Shown here: positions 4,888 to 6,782 of the stretch, in pieces | Layout: every line of letters begins with the position of its first letter | Position numbering within the stretch: the first letter of the stretch is position 1 | Source of the DNA: an uncultured Lewinella sp. | GTDB lineage: Bacteria; Bacteroidota; Bacteroidia; Chitinophagales; Saprospiraceae | Length of the DNA stretch: 6,782 nucleotides | Assembly: GCA_938021455.1 (NCBI GenBank) | Contig: CALIGP010000267.1 | Location: forward strand, 1 to 6,782 | Direction: 5' to 3' | Notes under the pieces: generated by a model | What the model saw: only the letters and a program-made list of their open reading frames with translations | Told to the model about the DNA's origin: nothing | The model's database searches: none | Program-made: the position numbers and the translations under genes

Positions 4888-5748
4888 CAACCCCGCCTGA
4901 TATTTCTTCTGCGCGCGTTTGGCGATGAAGACGGAGATTTCGTAGAGAACGTAGAGTGGAAGTGCGATCAGCACCTGAGTGACCACGTCCGGAGGCGTAA
5001 GTATACTGGCAAGGACTAGAATGCCAATGAAGCTGTGCTTGCGGTATTTGCGCATGCTTTCCGCCGTTACCAGGCCGAAGCTAGCCAGGAAGTGCACGAG
5101 GACGGGGAGTTCAAAGATTAGGGCAGCGGGCAGGGTAAACATGACCATATAGCTGACCATGGAGCCCATCTTCGGCTGGTTAACCGCCCCACCAACCTCA
5201 AAGCCCATTAGGAAATTTGTACCGAAGGGCGCGATGACAAAAAAGCCAAAGCAGACGCCAATGAAAAACAGCAGGGAGCATATGAAAATGACGCCACGGG
5301 TAGCCTTTTGCTCTTCCTTATAAAGTCCCGGACGAATAAAGGACCAAATTTGGTAAAAGACATAGGGGAACGAGATGATAAATCCACCGATGAAAGACAT
5401 CTTAACCGCGGTGATAAAAGATTCGCCAAACTCGGTTGCCTGAATAACCACATTGGGCCCCGTCATGCAGAGCGCCTCCCCCGTTCCAAGCCATTGGCTC
5501 AGGTTACAGAAGAATTTATAGCTGGGAAAGTCGTCATAGTTCGTACCGAACAGAACGTGTCGGAAATACCAGTCGTTGAAAATGAAGAGCACAATACCAC
5601 ACAGGAGGATGGCGATCAACGATCGCATCACGTGCCACCGCAATTCCTCGAGGTGATCCACGAAAGACATCTCTTTGTCCGCCGGTGGTTTGGGGTTCCC
5701 GTCTTCGTCGACTTCCCAGTCGTCTACGTCCACTTGATCTAGTGCCAT
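4882..5748 (-). CDS. tatC: Sec-independent (twin-arginine) protein translocase subunit TatC (288 aa)
   Basis: TatC is the inner-membrane receptor that recognises twin-arginine signal peptides on folded proteins and recruits TatA. Hallmarks present: MSFVDHLEELRWHV (27-40, with the conserved HLxELR at the end of the cytoplasmic N-terminus), FPYVFYQIWSFIRPGLYKEE (about 127-146), FELPVL (212-217, the conserved Glu at 213) and ILTPPDVVTQ (249-258), followed by LPLYVLYEISVF in the last helix. Six membrane helices fit at about 42-58, 112-135, 153-176, 197-222, 238-250 and 258-276. The first periplasmic loop (59-107) is long, with Cys81 and Cys94, compared with E. coli TatC (258 aa). The N-terminus is acidic (DVDDWEVDED). 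No tatA/B is in the window. ATG 5748 is the only plausible start. Confidence 0.97.
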   Translation of the reverse strand: MALDQVDVDDWEVDEDGNPKPPADKEMSFVDHLEELRWHVMRSLIAILLCGIVLFIFNDWYFRHVLFGTNYDDFPSYKFFCNLSQWLGTGEALCMTGPNVVIQATEFGESFITAVKMSFIGGFIISFPYVFYQIWSFIRPGLYKEEQKATRGVIFICSLLFFIGVCFGFFVIAPFGTNFLMGFEVGGAVNQPKMGSMVSYMVMFTLPAALIFELPVLVHFLASFGLVTAESMRKYRKHSFIGILVLASILTPPDVVTQVLIALPLYVLYEISVFIAKRAQKKYQAGLE

Positions 5749-5752
5749 AGGG

Positions 5753-5783
5753 CGAAGGTAAAGGTTGCGGGTTTAGCAGAAAA
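5753..5783 (-). promoter_or_regulatory. Weak promoter candidate for tatC
   Basis: On the minus strand TTTT (5783-5780), 19 bases, then TACCTTCG (5760-5753) is two mismatches from the Bacteroidota pattern overall. It ends only 4 bases before ATG 5748, so a transcript from it would be nearly or fully leaderless. Confidence 0.22.
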
Positions 5784-5817
5784 GGGGGATAGAGAAACGT
5801 GACAGCAATTTGATGGT

Positions 5818-5958
5818 GTAGCGGGCGCGGACGCAGGTGCAAAGGAGGGGATAAAGGAGCAAGGCAGGGCCGCCTTAAATCCTAATCAGATCAACTAGCA
5901 TGACTGTCATTCACTGCTATTAAGAGACAATTTTTGCACCTGCGCCCCGGCGCCCTAC
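5818..5958. repeat. 141-bp inverted-repeat element between the dehydrogenase gene and tatC
   Basis: A 26-base arm at 5818-5843 matches the reverse complement of 5933-5958 at 21 of 26 positions without gaps. The inner 12 bases (CGCAGGTGCAAA against TTTGCACCTGCG) are perfect, and the outer four are GTAG on both. The centre is 89 bases with small dyads (ATGAC-T-GTCAT) and no gene. The right arm overlaps the TAG stop codon and one further base of the dehydrogenase gene. This is consistent with a small non-autonomous transposon or a long-range RNA stem. No clear target duplication is visible. Confidence 0.5.
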
Positions 5959-6782
5959 TCTTCTTCGCTCTTAAGAAAGTCCGCTACTGCTTGCTCGCTG
6001 TATTCCCAAAGCCGGCGAGCCAGTTGCTCATTGCGGGCAATACTGGATGGTTTTTGCAAGCACTGGTTCTCGTCGAAATACCGTCCGGAAACATCTTTCA
6101 CCTCCGGGCTTACCGCAAGGTAAACCGAAGTGTCTGCCCCTTCATTGGGTTTAATGGCAAAGGGCTTGTACAACGACCAAACCGTACTCGTCAATGCTCC
6201 AGCCTTTTTATTTGCCAGCCGGGTACCAACCACTCCGGGATGCAAGCAATTCGTGGTTAGCTCCTGCCCAAAGCGCCGGTCTAGCTCCATGGTAAACAGT
6301 ACATTGGAGAGTTTACTCTGGGCGTAGGCTTTCGTGCCGCTATAATTTTTACCCCCCAACTCGCCTTGAAAAGAATCGAAATCCAGTCCGCCTTTGAAGT
6401 GCAGCGCACTACTTACATTTATAACCCGACTACAAAGCCGGCAGCAACGAAGCGCTGGCAGCAATAGCATCGTCAGCAAGAAATGCCCAAGGTGGTTAAC
6501 GGCGAACTGCAACTCATAGCCGTCTTCCGTCACTTCCCGCGCATCGGTGTATACGCCAGCGTTGTTGATCAATACATCCAGTTTAGGATGCTCAGCCAAA
6601 AACTCATCCGCCGCCGCCCGAATCGAGCGAAAGCTACTCAGATCGAGGGGTAAAGTATCGATCCGGTGATTGCCCGTTTTACTGGTAATGGCCTGAGCCG
6701 TTTGTTGGGCTTTCACCTCGTCACGGCAAGCGAGTACCAGATGGGCACCTCGAGCCGCCAGCCGCTCGGCCGTTGCCCGGCC
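5955..6782 (-). CDS. Short-chain dehydrogenase/reductase, retinol-dehydrogenase-like (N-terminus cut by right edge)
   Basis: The frame stays open to base 6782, before the GTG at 6716, reading GRATAERLAARGAHLVLACR. The gene therefore continues past the window and only the TGxxxGIG cofactor loop and first strand are missing. Of 275 visible residues: the second Rossmann strand ends in ACRD; LDLSS (about 47) binds the adenine side; NNAG at 73-76; NHLGHF at 96-101; the catalytic Ser in NVSS at about 124-125; and YAQSK with Tyr153 and Lys157. HPGVVGT at about 181-187 is the usual loop after the active site. The NHLGHFLLT and LSNVLF patterns place it with RDH11-14/WWOX-like SDRs that use NADP(H); the substrate is unknown. 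An unusual CCRLCS lies before the catalytic strand. The stop codon is inside an inverted repeat, so the SEEE tail may have been reshaped by an insertion. Confidence 0.92.
   Translation of the reverse strand, partial: GRATAERLAARGAHLVLACRDEVKAQQTAQAITSKTGNHRIDTLPLDLSSFRSIRAAADEFLAEHPKLDVLINNAGVYTDAREVTEDGYELQFAVNHLGHFLLTMLLLPALRCCRLCSRVINVSSALHFKGGLDFDSFQGELGGKNYSGTKAYAQSKLSNVLFTMELDRRFGQELTTNCLHPGVVGTRLANKKAGALTSTVWSLYKPFAIKPNEGADTSVYLAVSPEVKDVSGRYFDENQCLQKPSSIARNEQLARRLWEYSEQAVADFLKSEEE

Noticed and set aside
5308..5742. 144-codon plus-strand frame antisense to tatC
   Set aside because: It is a shadow of an unambiguous tatC gene, with no promoter, start context or recognisable product.

Overview
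The window looks like a chromosomal piece of a Bacteroidota genome, most likely from the Saprospiria/Lewinella side. This rests on a DUF5686-type outer-membrane protein, a GreA/GreB-like factor of the Bacteroidota kind, a TatC with a long cysteine-containing first periplasmic loop, several sites resembling the Bacteroidota promoter (TTTG, about 19-20 bases, TAnnTTTG), and start codons without obvious Shine-Dalgarno sequences. The phylum call is firm. The genus-level call is only an impression.

Layout, left to right. Bases 1-1694 (+) hold the C-terminal two thirds or so of a DUF5686 surface barrel protein, cut by the left edge. A short gene for an HNH-like zinc-ribbon protein follows after 34 bases (1729-2046, +). 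Next comes a 477-base gap (2047-2523) with a strong hairpin plus U-run that works only on the minus strand, and a possible small minus-strand peptide gene. The Gre-like gene (2524-2988, +) has its own candidate promoter. The 582-base gap after it (2989-3570) is dense in signals: three hairpin terminators (minus, plus, minus), a repeated 24-26 base motif, two candidate promoters that could drive RNAs of about 70-100 bases, and an AT-rich stretch with a 9-bp inverted repeat in front of a MazG-like pyrophosphohydrolase (3571-3918, +).

The 302-base gap between the convergent mazG-like and TPR genes holds a compact MITE-like element: 15-base terminal inverted repeats flanked exactly by 16-base direct repeats. 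All remaining genes are on the minus strand. They are a two-TM TPR protein (4832-4221), tatC (5748-4882) and a short-chain dehydrogenase (from the right edge to 5955). A second inverted-repeat element (5818-5958) fills most of the gap between the dehydrogenase and tatC and overlaps the dehydrogenase stop codon.

The protein-coding genes are ordinary envelope and housekeeping functions and do not form an obvious single pathway. tatC and the TPR gene may work together at the inner membrane, and DUF5686 and the HNH-like gene may be co-transcribed. The unusual content is in the intergenic regions: two non-coding mobile-type repeats and signs of minus-strand transcripts between plus-strand genes.
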